DNA from: Ligustrum vulgare
Lineage: Eukaryota > Streptophyta > Magnoliopsida > Lamiales > Oleaceae
DNA length: 64,000 nt
Assembly (NCBI GenBank): GCA_963555705.1
Contig: OY743190.1
Location: forward strand, 13,119,501-13,183,500
Reading direction: 5' to 3'
Shown one piece after another: positions 1 through 10,967 of the stretch. Position 1 is the stretch's first letter. The number at the start of each line of letters is the position of its first letter. Both the position numbers and the translations under genes were made by a program. A model generated the notes under the pieces. The model saw only the letters and a program-made list of their open reading frames with translations. It searched no databases and was not told the DNA's origin.

Positions 1-62
1 ATTCTTTTGAATAATTTTACATTTCTATTTAAGTCTCGATAATATGATATGAGTCACTTTTA
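1..62. other. AT-rich flank at the window edge
   Basis: About 60 bases of AT-rich sequence unlike the gag sequence that follows. No LTR or primer-binding site is visible, so the adjoining Tat element is either 5'-truncated here or interrupted by something that lies outside the window. Confidence 0.4.
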
Positions 63-1328
63 GTGGCACTCGAATGGTCGAGAATTCGGGTCGTCACAGA
101 CCCGGAGCATGAAGCACATGAAGAACAAAACCCACTCCCACCTAGACACAGGGAGGCTTCTCCCGCAAGATCCGGAAATGTCTTCAGCCGAATAGGAGGG
201 TTATTCAGGGGCCAACGACGGGGGCAAACGGACCCAGGTTGGCACAATGTCGCAGAGCCAAGAAATAGGCGGGAGCGATGCGCTGAAGAAGCCTTGTCGC
301 ATGGTCAAATGTATAGGGACCAACATGGTATGGGAGCAGAAAGGCTGGCATCAGCACATGAGCCTAGGAATAGGCAGGAAAGAAGAGCCGAAGCAGTTCG
401 GACAAGATCTCGCAACGAGTTACCAACCCACGGAAGGCTAAACCACGGCCATGTTTTGCCACCACAAAGGCAAGAGTATGTTCCACCGCTCCACGACCAA
501 TACCATGGTCCAATGTATTCCGGTCACGATGAAAACAGTGAACTGCCCTCTTACGAGTTGGATGACGAAGAGGAAGTAAGTCCCTTCACAGAGGGCCTCC
601 GTAGGTGCCCCATACCTCATGACTTTGAGATGCCAGAAATATCAAAATACTCTGGCTGAGGTGATCCTGATGATCACCTGTTAAATTACCGAGCCAGCAT
701 GGAAATAGCCGGAGCCACTCCGGCATTGAAATGTAAAGCCTTTGCATTAACCCTTGAGGGAAGTGCCATACGATGGTATAAAAAACTCCCTCTTGGAAGC
801 ATTCACAGTTGGAGAGATATGAAGACGGCTTTTAAAAATGGCTTTGTTTCCTCCAGGCCTGGCCAACTCCCGCTCCAACGCCTTCAGGATCTGAGGCAAG
901 GAAGGGACGAGTCTCTGAAAAGTTACCTAGCTAGGTTTACTGAAGAGATGCATATCTGCGAAAATATCACAGAAGCGGAGATGTTTTCCGCTTTAAAAGG
1001 AGGGCTAGATATGACCAGCATGTTCTGGAGGGATGTCCGGAGAAGGAAACCAAGGGATTACAACACCTTCGTAGACCTGATGAAGGAAGAGATTGTATCG
1101 GAGGAAATGGCTAGGGCCAGAGATAATCATCCCCAAGGGAGATATAACATTGGATATTTCAATGAAGCGGACCTCAAGAAAGGAGGAAACAAGGATAGAG
1201 TCGACGGTAACCGAGGTGGCGCGCCTCGCCCATTTCCGGGGACAGGATCTAGCTTTGCCGCAGAAATCACGGAAGCTATCCCTCACTTGCACTCTAACAC
1301 CCCTTCTCAAAATCCTCCCACGGTTTAA
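63..1328 (+). pseudogene. Tat-1 gag (capsid region), broken by in-frame stops
   Basis: This is the capsid-type gag protein, which would package element RNA in cytoplasmic particles. The N-terminal third is Arg/Glu-rich and low in hydrophobics. The retrotransposon-gag domain starts near 699, with the signature ALTLEGSAIRWY and a following W-x-x-M helix. Two in-frame stops (TGA at 657-659 and TAA at 1326-1328) divide it, and reading continues in the same frame after each. It matches the minus-strand gag remnants of the second Tat element at 45878-46775. The true N-terminus is missing, so the ATG at 63 is only the first Met in the remaining frame. Confidence 0.85.
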
Positions 1329-1334
1329 GGGAGA

Positions 1335-2039
1335 GTGGAAAGTGGCCGAAGTGGAAAGCAGCCCATGATTGGGGCTTACTGCGCCTATCACAGATATTAC
1401 GGTCACGCAACGGAGGATTGCAGGGAAATCCACATGTTAGCTGACCAAAAGGCGCAGGGGAGAAGGGGAGGTGACTATCCCCCCGTCATAGGGAGAAATC
1501 AAAAAACTGGTGGTCAAAAGTTCAACCGAGCTGATAGGAGAGCTCCGTGGAAGAACTCAACTAAGGAAAGAATTGACAATCGTCAAAGAGACAAGAATAA
1601 GGGCCAGGATACCGCCTTGGCACATGCTAAAGATACACGGGAACCACCTGTGCATGTGGCCGACCTCCCCATTCGTGAAATCGACACAATACTGGGAGGC
1701 CCCCACCCAGGTGGGAGCACAAACAACTCCCAAAAGAGGTACATCAGAGAGGCCAAACAACTCGCCAACGTGAATTACCATATCCATTCACATCCTTTAG
1801 GGATGCCTCGGACAGAGCCAATCACATTCACCCAAGACGATGCCATTGGAGTACATTTCCCCCACAACGACGCATTGGTTATCAGGGTAGTGGTGGCTCG
1901 GAATGGGTTATCACGGATGATGGTTGATGATGGTGCCTCGGTAAATGTGATTTACGGGGTAACGTTCGATAAAATGGGGATCAGCACTCCCCTTATTCCG
2001 GTCCGGATCAAATATATGGATTCACGGGAGACAGCATAA
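1335..2039 (+). pseudogene. Tat-1 gag C-terminus (zinc-knuckle-like) and protease start
   Basis: Continues the gag frame after the stop at 1326-1328. Near 1377-1420 it has a Cys/His cluster (CAYHRYYGHATEDC) of the zinc-knuckle-like type seen in Tat gag proteins, which binds RNA. A basic, glycine-rich linker follows. Near 1918-1965 is an aspartic-protease active-site motif of the D-D-G-A-S form (MVDDGASVNVIY), the nucleophile of the retropepsin that would cut the polyprotein. The frame is lost near 2015, and the protease flap region resumes one frame over in the next open stretch. Confidence 0.85.
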
Positions 2040-2071
2040 CCCCCAGAGGGTCCATAACCCTAATAACTGAG

Positions 2072-4803
2072 GTGGGGCAAGCACCAAATATTTTCAGAAT
2101 CCCCATGGAATTTTTGGTTGTAGACAAAATACCCTCCTATCATGGCTCAATTGGGAGACCAGGTCTCATCGACTTGGGGGCTGCGACGCATACGAAATAC
2201 ATTTGCATGAAATTCCCCACGGAGCATGGCGTTGCAATTGTAAGGGGAAGCCAAACTGAGTCGCGGGCCTGTTACACTAACGCAATCCGAAAGTTTCAAG
2301 ATCGAAGCTTGAACATGATTAGCGATGTAGCCATGGTCGAGGCTGCTCCAGACCCTGAAAGATTGGGTGGAGAGCTCTTTGAAAATAAGGACATCACGAT
2401 GACACTAGAAGAAGACTTGGAAGATCTGGACCCAAGAATTTCAAGAGACAATTGCTCCACCTCGGCAGAAAGGCTAGAATGCTTCGACGTAGACCCACAT
2501 GACCCAATCAAGGAATTGCAGATTGGGTTGGATTCACCAATTGAATACAAAGATCAATTGAAGAATTTCTTACTTAAAAATCTCGATGTATTCGCGTGGA
2601 AGCATGGCGACATGATTGGGATTGATCCTAAAGAGGCCTGCCACAGACTACAGATTGACCCTCGAAGCCCCGGGCATAGGCAGAAGAGAAGACCCATGAG
2701 TTCAGACAAATATGAGGCCTTGAAAGACGAGGTCACGAAGCTGTTGAAAAATGGCTTCATCAGAGAATCCCGCTATCCGAAGTGGGTATCAAACCCTGTG
2801 TTGGTACCAAAACACAATGGGAAATTGAGGGTATGTATTGATTTTTCAAACTTGAACCAGGCATGTCCAAAAGACAGTTTCCCACCGCCCCGGATCGATC
2901 AGTTGGTTGACTCAACAGCAGGGCATGAACAGATGAGCTTCATGGATGCCTAATCCGGGTACAATCAAATCCCCATGTGTGAATCGGACGGGAGCATACT
3001 TTGTTTATAACAGATAGAGGACTCTATTGCTACAAAGCAATGCCATTCGGCTTGAAAAATGCGGGAGCTACCTATCAAAGGCTGGTGAATCCCATGTTTT
3101 CAAAACAATTGGGAAACACCATGGAGGTGTATGTCGATGATATGTTGGTCAAAAGCATGGTCGCCGCGGATCATATCCACCATTTATCAGAGACCTTCGA
3201 GGTGTTGAGGAAATATCGAATGAAGCTCAATCTAGCGAAGTGTGCATTTGGGGCAGCGTCTGGGAAGTTTCTTGGATTCATGGTGAATAAGAGAGGAATC
3301 GAAGCTAATCCCGACAAAATCAACGCTTTGTTGAACATGCAATCGCCTCGAAGTCCAAAAGAAGTGCAAAGCTTAACGGGGAGAATTGCGGCTTTGAATC
3401 GATTAGTCTCCAAATCTACTGACAAATGCTCGCCATTTTTTAAGGTCTTGAAAGGGGGAAAGCAATTCCAGTGGACACCGGAATGTGAACAGGCTTTCGT
3501 CGACCTTAAAGCATCTTTGGGACGGCCCCCATTACTATCAAAGCCAAAGGCCGGCGAGCCTCTCTACTTGTATTTGGCTGTATCCAAAGAGGCTGTCAGC
3601 TCAGTGTTGATCAGAGAAGAGGATGGGAATCAGTTCCCAGTGTATTATGTGAGCAAAGCCATGATAGATGCGGAGACACGATACCCAGACATGGAGAAAC
3701 TCACCCTCTCGTTACTCATAGCCTCTCGCAAACTTCATCCCTACTTTCAAGCACACTCAATACGCGTGCTCACCAACTTTCCCATGAGACAAGTGTTGCA
3801 AAAACCAGACGCATCTGGAAGGCTACTGAAATGCGCAATAGAAATTAGCCAGTTCGACCTACATTATACGCCTCGGACCGCTGTAAAGGGCCAAGCGCTG
3901 GCGGACTTTGTAGTTGAATTCACACATCCCCCTGAGGTTGAAATGGTAGATAACACGGATGACAGCCAAGATGACAGCCAAGAGTGGAAATTGTTCGTTG
4001 ATGGGTCCTCGGCTGATGGGCAATCCGGCGCAGGCATATTGTTAGTAAGCCTAGAGGGGTTTAAATTACACCGCGCAATCCGCTTCGAATTCAAAGCCTC
4101 AAACAATGTTACCGAATACGAGGTGTTATTAGCTGGGTTAAGACTTGCGAAAGCCTTGAAGGTCAAATCCGTAGTGGCCAATAGCGATTCGCAGCTTGTT
4201 GTGAGCCAATTCAACGGACAATTTTCTGCCAAAGAACCTTCTATGGTCGCTTATTTGAAGAAAGTAAGAGATTTGGCTGTGCACTTCAGAAAAATGGAGT
4301 TGCAACACATCCCCAGAACAGAAAATTCCAACGCTGATGCGTTTTCCAAATTAGCAAGCAGCAGCGATTCAGAGTTACACAATCTAATTCCAGTTGAGCG
4401 CATGTTGACTTTGTCTATTGAGCCAGGACCGGAGATTTTGGCGATTGAAGAAGAGGGGTCCTGGATGAACCCCCTGGTCCCATATTTGAAGCACCAGACA
4501 GTGCCAAACGAGCTAGAGGCAGCTCAGAAATTACAAAAATATGCTGCAAATTTCCTGCTCTTGGATGATATACTTTATAAACGAAGCTACACCTCTCCGT
4601 TACTAAGATGTGTGGGGCCTGAGGAAGGTCGATATGTAATGAGAGAAACCCACGAGGGCATATGTGGCAACCATGCCGGGGCGTTGTCTCTAGCCCGGAA
4701 AGCCCTTAAACAGGGATATTTTTGGCCTACTATGCGAAAGGATTCCCATAACTTCGTTCGCAAATGCGATAAATGCCAAAGACATGCAACCATACCACAT
4801 TAG
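2072..4803 (+). pseudogene. Tat-1 pol: protease end, RT, RNase H, second RNase H, integrase zinc finger
   Basis: The open stretches 2072-2953 and 3001-4803 encode the rest of the protease, then reverse transcriptase (about 2560-3400), with the primer-grip/fingers region before 2950 and the catalytic YVDDMLVKS near 3130. RNase H of the usual gypsy type lies at about 3500-3920. A second, archaeal-like RNase H lies at about 3960-4370 (starts LFVDGSS, ends with the N-x-x-A-D motif). The integrase HHCC zinc finger is at about 4640-4795. The paired RNase H domains place the element in the Tat clade. Breaks are a TAA near 2951, a frameshift between about 2980 and 3001, and a TAG at 4801-4803. Confidence 0.9.
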
Positions 4804-4821
4804 CCACATCACAAGCTAACT

Positions 4822-5736
4822 GTGGTAACCAGCCCTTGGCCTTTTGCAAAATGGGGGGTTGATATTATTGGTCCTATGCCTAGAGGATCTGGTAACAATT
4901 GCTTTGCGATAGTAGCAATTGACTACTTCACCAAGTGGGTCGAAGCGGAACCTTTGATGAAGATCACCGAGGCCAACACCACCAAGTTCATTTGGAAAAA
5001 TATCATATGCCGGTTCGGGATACCACATTCGCTGGTTAGGGACAATGCGAAACAGTTCAAAAACAGAAGCGTCGATGAGTTGTGTGACGATTTGGGAATT
5101 AAGAAGCTGTTCTCATCTCCACATCACCCACAGGCCAACAGACAGGTCGAAGCGGTGAACAAGACCATAAAAAATACCCTGAAAAGGAAGTTGGAATTCA
5201 GAAAGGGCGCATGGATAGATGAACTCCCACAGGTGTTATGGCCGCTTCGAACCACCTCGCACACCGCTACTGGTGAAACACCTTTCTCGCTGGCTTACGG
5301 AGCCGAGGCGGTATGCCCCGTTGAAATCGAAATCCCTTCACTTCGTCAAATTCATTATGACGAAGTTAGGAACGAGGAAGCGCAGAGGGCCAGTTTAGAT
5401 TTCCTCATGGAAAAGCGGAATGATTCTCAAGTGGTAATGGCCAAATACCAGAAAAAGATGGCTTGATACTACAACAAAAGAGTAAAGAGCCGACGCTTTA
5501 ATATTGGGGACTTGGTCCTCAAAAATGTTCTTCCTTCAACACAGGAGCCAGGAGTAGGGACTCTAGGTCCTAACTGGGAAGGCCCTTACAAGGTCGCTGC
5601 CGAGGTGGTACCCGGAACATACATAATTGAGGACTTGTCTGGAGTACCTCTATGTAATCCTTGGAACGCGGACCACCTTCACCGTTATTTCAGTAAAACT
5701 AAATTCCTCCTCTATGATTGTAACATTATCATATGA
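4822..5736 (+). pseudogene. Tat-1 integrase core and C-terminus
   Basis: In frame with the preceding stretch after one TAG. The DDE core is readable: first Asp in WGVDIIGPMP near 4856, second Asp in VRDNAKQF near 5036, and Glu in RQVEAVNKT near 5146. A TGA at 5464-5466 interrupts it. The last open stretch (5512-5736) is the integrase C-terminal domain (signature GPNWEGPYKV). No chromodomain follows, as expected for Tat rather than chromovirus integrases. This enzyme would insert the cDNA, but the copy is inactive because of its stops. Confidence 0.88.
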
Positions 5737-6743
5737 TTTCAAAAATCGTGGGCGAGCTGCGCTAAAAATCACGCCAATCTCTATATTAGACAGACATAAT
5801 GGATAAACGCACGTTCCGAAATTATTTTGGTCATGATGCCATATGTCCACGCTATGCATAAAAAATTGTTAAGAACAAGGGACTCTCATCAGGTTAAAGT
5901 ACGATCACCGTGTAAGGATTGGGAGTTTTAGTACGATCAAAGGGAGTTCATACAAAAATTGTGTATACAAATCTTAAAAAGTATAACTTGGACGCGTGCA
6001 AATGTTTGACACAATCAAATCTCACTGGTAAACACAAAATGCTTCGAACCACTCAGATCTAAGGTATTGTACTCATTAACCGCCATTCGCCGCACAATAT
6101 GTTTGGAATCATTCAAATTTAACCAAATATTGTCGTAAAAACCAAAATCCTTGGTGCGTTAAATTAGCACATACATACGGAGCGCTCTCTTGTGCGAAGC
6201 GATACTTTTACACATATATTCGGACAAAGCGTTTGCAAGACATATGTATACTGAATGCTGTGTGAATACGCGTAAAAGACAAACGTAAAAAATTCTTATG
6301 TTGTTTTGGTTGCAAAAACAACACGCCTCCGCCAGGCATGAACTTTGTTAAAAACGAGGGACTCCGGCGTATTTACACTGCGACATTAACAAAAGTTATC
6401 GCTCAAAAGTTGGTCAAAATCTGATCTAACCAGCAAACGTGAACGCATTAAGCTGGTTAAATCTGAGGGACTAGACATTTTAGACATTATAAACATTTTA
6501 GACATTTACAGACATTTACAATTTCCCACATATCATAATGCAATTACGGAGTATCCGCACTTGGAAATACTCATGCTTAAACAGTTAGAAGCAAATATGA
6601 ATAAACTATTCCATTCATGAAAATGAGGCATGTACAAATCAAATGAAGGTTACATTTACAATATCAGGTGCCGGGGCACTTACAAAAAAGAAACGAGAAG
6701 AAGAAAACAAAAAACAAACTAAACTAACAAATGCAGAAGAGGA
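5737..6743. other. Tat-1 internal spacer between integrase and antisense gene
   Basis: About 1 kb of AT-rich internal sequence without a coding frame on either strand. Tat elements typically have a long non-coding spacer here. I see no tandem repeats or promoter that I can defend. Confidence 0.6.
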
Positions 6744-7681
6744 TTATTGTGGAGGAGGGATATCTTCCAAGGAGCCCTTTTCAGATGCGTCCAGAGGATC
6801 CGCAGGAGCACCTTGAGGCTCGGGGTAAAAAGCCTCAATGGAGGACAGGTCCAATGTCGGAAAAGCTTCCTTCACGTCCCCCAAGGCCATCCTGGCCCCC
6901 AAGTTCCCGAAGACCCTCTGCATAGCCTCGTATTCTGGGGTATCTTCGAAAGTATCTTTGAAGCTCTGAACTGTCTTCGAAACTTCTTCACCCAGAACCT
7001 CCTTCACCCTAGCTGCAATAGTACGCTCCAAGGCCTCAGCAATTCTGGAGTCAATATGTTTCTCCAGGGAAGTATAATCCTTCTCAGCCTTCTTCCTAGC
7101 CTCCAGCTCCCTCCCCAGCTTTTCATTAATTGCTACCACCTCAGACTCCAGCTTCAACCTGGTTGCATTAGCACCGACCAGAGCCTCAGAGGTGATTGAC
7201 TGGGCTCGGTTGGAATCATCTAGTTTTTTGCACAGAACCGCCACGTCTGATTCAGAAGACCGGAGATCATGCTTCAGTTTGTCATTGTCCTCTTGGAGGC
7301 GCTTCGCATTAGCCCTCTCTTCTGAAGAAGATTTGCCGGCTATGGACAGCTGGGCCTTGAGGTCATTGATTTCCTTGAGCATATTATCAGCGTGGCGAAA
7401 AGCAGTCTCAGCATCCCTTTTGTCCCGTTGAGCTACCTCCACGGAGGACTCTACCTCGTCAATGAGGGCCAGAGCTCTGGCGTTCATAGCCTTGGCAGCG
7501 AGCAGCTTCCGAGATGGAGTAGCACTGGAGGAAAAGGCGGCCCAACCCTCTGTCCAAAACTGCTCCGTAATTAAGGCAGCCCTAGCTGGTGGCGAACTGG
7601 GGGAGTCGAACAACGAAGGGCTGAAAGTGACATCTCTGGGGAGGATGCTAGTTTTGATATACTTGAGCTCTTCCGCCCCCC
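6744..7681 (-). pseudogene. Tat-1 antisense gene, C-terminal coiled-coil part
   Basis: The minus-strand frame 7613-6744 encodes a charged, heptad-rich protein (Glu/Lys/Arg/Leu, long stretches without Pro) that looks like an extended coiled coil, ending in an acidic/proline tail. It is the direct continuation of the frame at 7648-8205, from which it is separated by a one-base shift in a run of six C (7676-7681 on the plus strand). A plus-strand homologue lies at 38350-39098 inside the second Tat element, in the same antisense orientation to gag-pol. Its role is unknown to me. It is not gag, pol or env. Confidence 0.75.
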
Positions 7682-8205
7682 TCTGGTGTCACTTCGTAGG
7701 CCAAGCCTGGAATGGGCACAGAAGGCTCATCCTCCAGGTCTTCTATCATGGGAGGCGGAGGTGCAGAGGTTGATTCCTTGCCCCTACCTCTTCTGAGTCT
7801 CTTCAGAGGGGCGGGCTCCTCCTCAGGGGCATGTTCAGATATGTCCTCGGACGGAGGAGGCGGCACTGAGGCATCCTTAGCCTCCCTGTCTCTCTTAGAC
7901 CCGCCCCTGTCAGACCTCTTTCCTTTCCCCTTTGGAAGGACTCCCTTAGGGTCGGCCTCCTTCTCTGTGTTAGGCTTCTGAGGGCCCACAGGAAGCAGAG
8001 TAAGCGGTGGCATTAGGGCTGGAAGAGGGCCCTGAAGTTGGGCCGTTGACGCCTCGGAGACCTCCTTTGCCACCCCGACTTGCAAGTTGGCCAATACCGC
8101 CTTTTGTTTCCTTTCCACTTCACTGCCATGGCGAAGTGAAGGGGGAATCTTCGTAGCCATGAGACCTTTCAGAGAAATATTTGGAAAATCCTTAGAACCT
8201 AGCAA
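7648..8205 (-). pseudogene. Tat-1 antisense gene, middle low-complexity exon
   Basis: Minus-strand frame rich in Pro, Glu, Lys and Arg, with a basic stretch resembling a nuclear localisation signal (KRSDRGGSKRDREAKD). An acceptor-like TCTAAG just upstream, near 8192-8197, suggests it begins as an internal exon rather than at an ATG. It runs into the coiled-coil part through the C-run frameshift at 7676-7681. Disordered regions like this are common in this antisense protein family of Tat elements. I assign no function. Confidence 0.65.
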
Positions 8206-8275
8206 GAAAAAGAGGGAAATGAGGCTACGAACAGAAAAAGCATGATATATAAAAGCAGTAACAAAGCGAACTCAC

Positions 8276-8409
8276 CCATGGCTCGCATAAGACCGTGTTT
8301 AACGAATAGTTTGTTTTGTTGAATAACCCCTTGAAAGGTGCCCTTGTAAGTAAACAGACGCCTAACGGCCGTTAAATCCGCGTCAGGGAGTAGGCGTGCA
8401 AAAGTGTCC
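8276..8409 (-). pseudogene. Tat-1 antisense gene, small internal exon (probable)
   Basis: A short minus-strand open stretch (starts RDTFARLLPDADLTAVRR) ends at a canonical GTGAGT donor (8270-8275) and follows an acceptor-like AAG. It lies between the Transposase_28-like exon and the low-complexity exon, as expected for a spliced antisense gene. The exact phase across the upstream intron does not work with the GTGAGT donor at 8512-8517, so either a base has been lost or a different splice site is used. Confidence 0.45.
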
Positions 8410-8517
8410 CTTGTCACAAATCGGAAACATGTTAAAAGCCAGCAAAGGAAGGTGAATGGAAAATAAAAACAAATGACACATGACACTCAAGGACACTAAA
8501 GCAAACGCAAGACTCAC

Positions 8518-9529
8518 TAGGAATGGAAAGAGTTCGGGGAACAGAAATTTCTGGACAAGGGTCCACAGGAGAGCTCTGCCACTCCCCGGCAACCCAGAAC
8601 CACTGGTTCCTCCAGTTCTTTATTGAGGTTGGGTGACTAGTGATAACTGGAGGATACAACCCCCTAGGAGACAAATAGTACCAATCCTTGACGTCCGACC
8701 TCACATCTCTCTCCCTTCTAACTGATTTCTTCAAGGTGTAGAGGGTATGAATGATGTACAGTGGGATGGGATGGTCAGGGTTGACCTCTTGCCACACCAG
8801 CCAAGTGCCCATTGCCTGTGTCCAGAAGTTGGGAGCCAGCTGGTAGGGACACAGGTTATAACTCCTAAGCAATGCCCTGAAGAAGGGGTGAAGGGGTAGC
8901 CTCATCCCGCAGGAAAGAGCATCGTAGCATATGGCAGCTTGACCTGGAGGAGGGCTGTAAGGTCGGCAAGAAGATGAGGGATGCACCAATTGAACCCCTT
9001 CTGGAATTCTGAATTTTGCTGGAGCCCCAGCTAAGTCAATCCTTCGGATTTCAGTGGCAACCTCGCTGCTCTCCCATGACTCTGGGTTTGGATCAGGATC
9101 AACGTGATAGCCTGAAGCTTTGTTGATCTGGTCGACCCAACCCTCCACTTGGGCAACCTCCTCTGCAGACAAACCCAATCCTTCCCTATGAGCCCTAAAC
9201 AGTGCTCTAACGATTAAGCCAAGGTCCTAGTGACCAGAAGAAGAGCTGGCCGCCTCTTCTCTCCTCAGATCCCTGTCTCGTTTGCTCCGAAGCTCTGCCA
9301 AAGATGCCTCTTCCTCGGATGACAGATGAGCCATGTAGGTCTGATGTTTATCTTCTTCGCTGTCAGAATCACTCAAATAGATTATGCTACTATTTTTCCT
9401 ATTTCTCCTCTTAACCTGCTCCCTAAAGAAGCGGGAACTAAAAACCGATAAAGAGATGGGGCAGAAGCTTCTGACGGGAACCGTCATTGCTAACATTTCC
9501 TGTGAACCTGTTCCCCCAACTCTTTCCAT
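8518..9529 (-). pseudogene. Tat-1 antisense gene, Transposase_28-like domain
   Basis: One minus-strand frame from the ATG at 9529 through a single TAG (9227-9229) to about 8518. The N-terminal 100 residues are Ser/Glu/Arg-rich. The second part has the plant 'putative gypsy type transposon' signature (Pfam Transposase_28): a Pro-rich lead, then LPLHPFFRALLRSYNLCPYQ, then L-x-P-N-F-W and W-x-V-x-x-E. Despite the family name, no transposase activity is established. It ends at a GTGAGT donor (8512-8517 on the plus strand), consistent with splicing. It lies antisense to gag-pol between integrase and the 3' LTR, the documented position of the antisense extra ORF in Tat elements. The second Tat element lost this part by deletion. 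Confidence 0.7.
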
Positions 9530-9862
9530 TTTTTCTTTTGTTTTAAAGGTGGGTCAGACTCAACGAAAGAAAAACAAGGTGCAAAAAAACAAAATTTTCA
9601 AACCCACAACGAGAAACTAAAAATAGAAAAGTTTCGCATATACAGAGACCAAGAGGTTTACCTTCAGGTGACGAATGCGTGAAATTGTGCACTGGGAATG
9701 GAGAACTCGCCGGTAAAGAAACTGTGGAACAGTAAAGGCGGACGCTGAGGAGAAGACTTGAAACTTGCAAGAAAGAGAGAAACGGAGCAAGCTTTCGCCA
9801 GGGTATTGCTGCAAAAGACTCTTAGAAAGTGGTAAAAAGGGAAAATAATGAAATGAAGAAGG

Positions 9863-9872
9863 ATTTATAGGG
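9863..9872 (-). promoter_or_regulatory. TATA box for the antisense gene
   Basis: On the minus strand this reads CTATAAATCC, a canonical plant TATA element, about 335 bases upstream of the antisense ATG at 9529. It lies inside the element, not in the LTR, so it would drive the antisense gene independently of the LTR promoter. Confidence 0.5.
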
Positions 9873-10278
9873 ATCCCAACTATCTAGATTCAGTGATCTT
9901 TGTGAGTCGTATGATTAATGTGGTTAACCCATGCTTCTTGGAGAATGGGCTAATCAAAGCACCAACCGTCAAAGGGAGGGACAAAACCGTTCGCTACCAC
10001 AGTGAATACCACGCGCAGGGAGATACTACTCCCCTCCCATTTTATATATATATTTCTTGGAAATAGGTACCAATCGCCCCTCTGAATGAAATGCGCTGCC
10101 TAAGAAGCGCGTTAGTACGGTCCCGGCTCCCATTTAGGAGGTAAAATCCGAGGCATAAGATCGGCTATAATATGGATCCGAACCTTACATAAGAAATATC
10201 ATTATTGACTCCCTAAAAAGTTAAATGCTGGGAAATTATGGAAAATCCTACACGACCATGAATGATCCCTTCGGATTT

Positions 10279-10288
10279 GAGGGACTAG
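10279..10288 (+). other. Tat-1 polypurine tract
   Basis: GAGGGACTAG directly precedes the 3' LTR start TGTT. The identical string precedes the 3' LTR of the second Tat element (37947-37956, minus strand), which supports both LTR boundaries. It would prime plus-strand DNA synthesis. Confidence 0.85.
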
Positions 10289-10958
10289 TGTTGCATCAGG
10301 GCCCAAAAAAAGGTACCGTGATCTACCAGCGAAGGCCCAATAGTGGCCCAAGGGACCTTAACCCACGGCTAAGGCCTAAAATGTCACTTTGGGATGAATG
10401 CCGAGGTGGTACGCCAAGCAAACCTCTTTAGCCGACCTGGTTAATGCCTAGCCGATGTGCTTTATGCTCAGCCGGGGCGCTTTATGACGGTGACCAGAAG
10501 AGAGATCGAGTCAGTGATGGGACACCGCCTTTACCAAGACGTGACAGGCGCCCATCCCCTACGAAATGTAGCAATGATTACGGTTGAAAAGCAAGGTTGT
10601 CACATCCATGAACTAGGGTGATGACAAGTGTAAAGTACGCCACGTGTCGTGATCAGAGACAAGAAGTTCCTCTATAAATGAAGCACAATTATCTCCAAGT
10701 TAAGGGTTAGCATTTTTACTCTCTTAACTGAATATTTACTCTCACTCCCTTTTCTCTCTTTTACGCACTTATATTTCCCGCACTCAAATTATATTTGCTT
10801 GACATGGGCACTGACTTAGGCATCGGAGTGCAAACGGGAGCCACCTCGGCCCCCTTTGCAAACTGATTGTTTGTCACAGTGCGCAGGAGATCCACGTGTT
10901 CAAGAGGGAGGAGCTGAGACGTGTTGGTCCAAGGTCCAGCCGGATTTTGTGGTCAACA
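10289..10958 (+). repeat. Tat-1 3' LTR
   Basis: 670 bp from TGTTGC to GGTCAACA. The end is the reverse complement of the outer ends of the second Tat element's LTRs (its TGTTGAC/TGTTGAT ends). It contains a TATA box (CTATAAAT, 10672-10679). The 5' LTR is not in the window, so no age estimate or TSD is possible. Confidence 0.9.
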
Positions 10959-10967
10959 GGACCTATT

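Larger units (their letters stand above)
63..10958 (+). mobile_element. Tat-lineage Ty3/gypsy LTR retrotransposon (Tat-1), 5' part missing
   Basis: The plus strand carries gag, protease, reverse transcriptase, RNase H, a second RNase H and integrase, then a long spacer with an antisense gene, a polypurine tract and a 3' LTR. Two RNase H domains and an antisense ORF between integrase and the 3' LTR are known for the plant Tat clade (Retand-like members). The 5' LTR and the start of gag are not in the window. At least five in-frame stops and two frameshifts break the polyprotein, so the copy is dead as an autonomous element. It is related to the second Tat element at 37269-47906, which lies in the opposite orientation. 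The LTR ends of the two correspond as reverse complements. Confidence 0.9.

Noticed and set aside
8432..9178. Transposase of a DNA transposon on the minus strand
   Set aside because: The domain family name suggests it, but the position inside a Tat LTR retrotransposon and the lack of terminal inverted repeats fit an antisense extra ORF instead.
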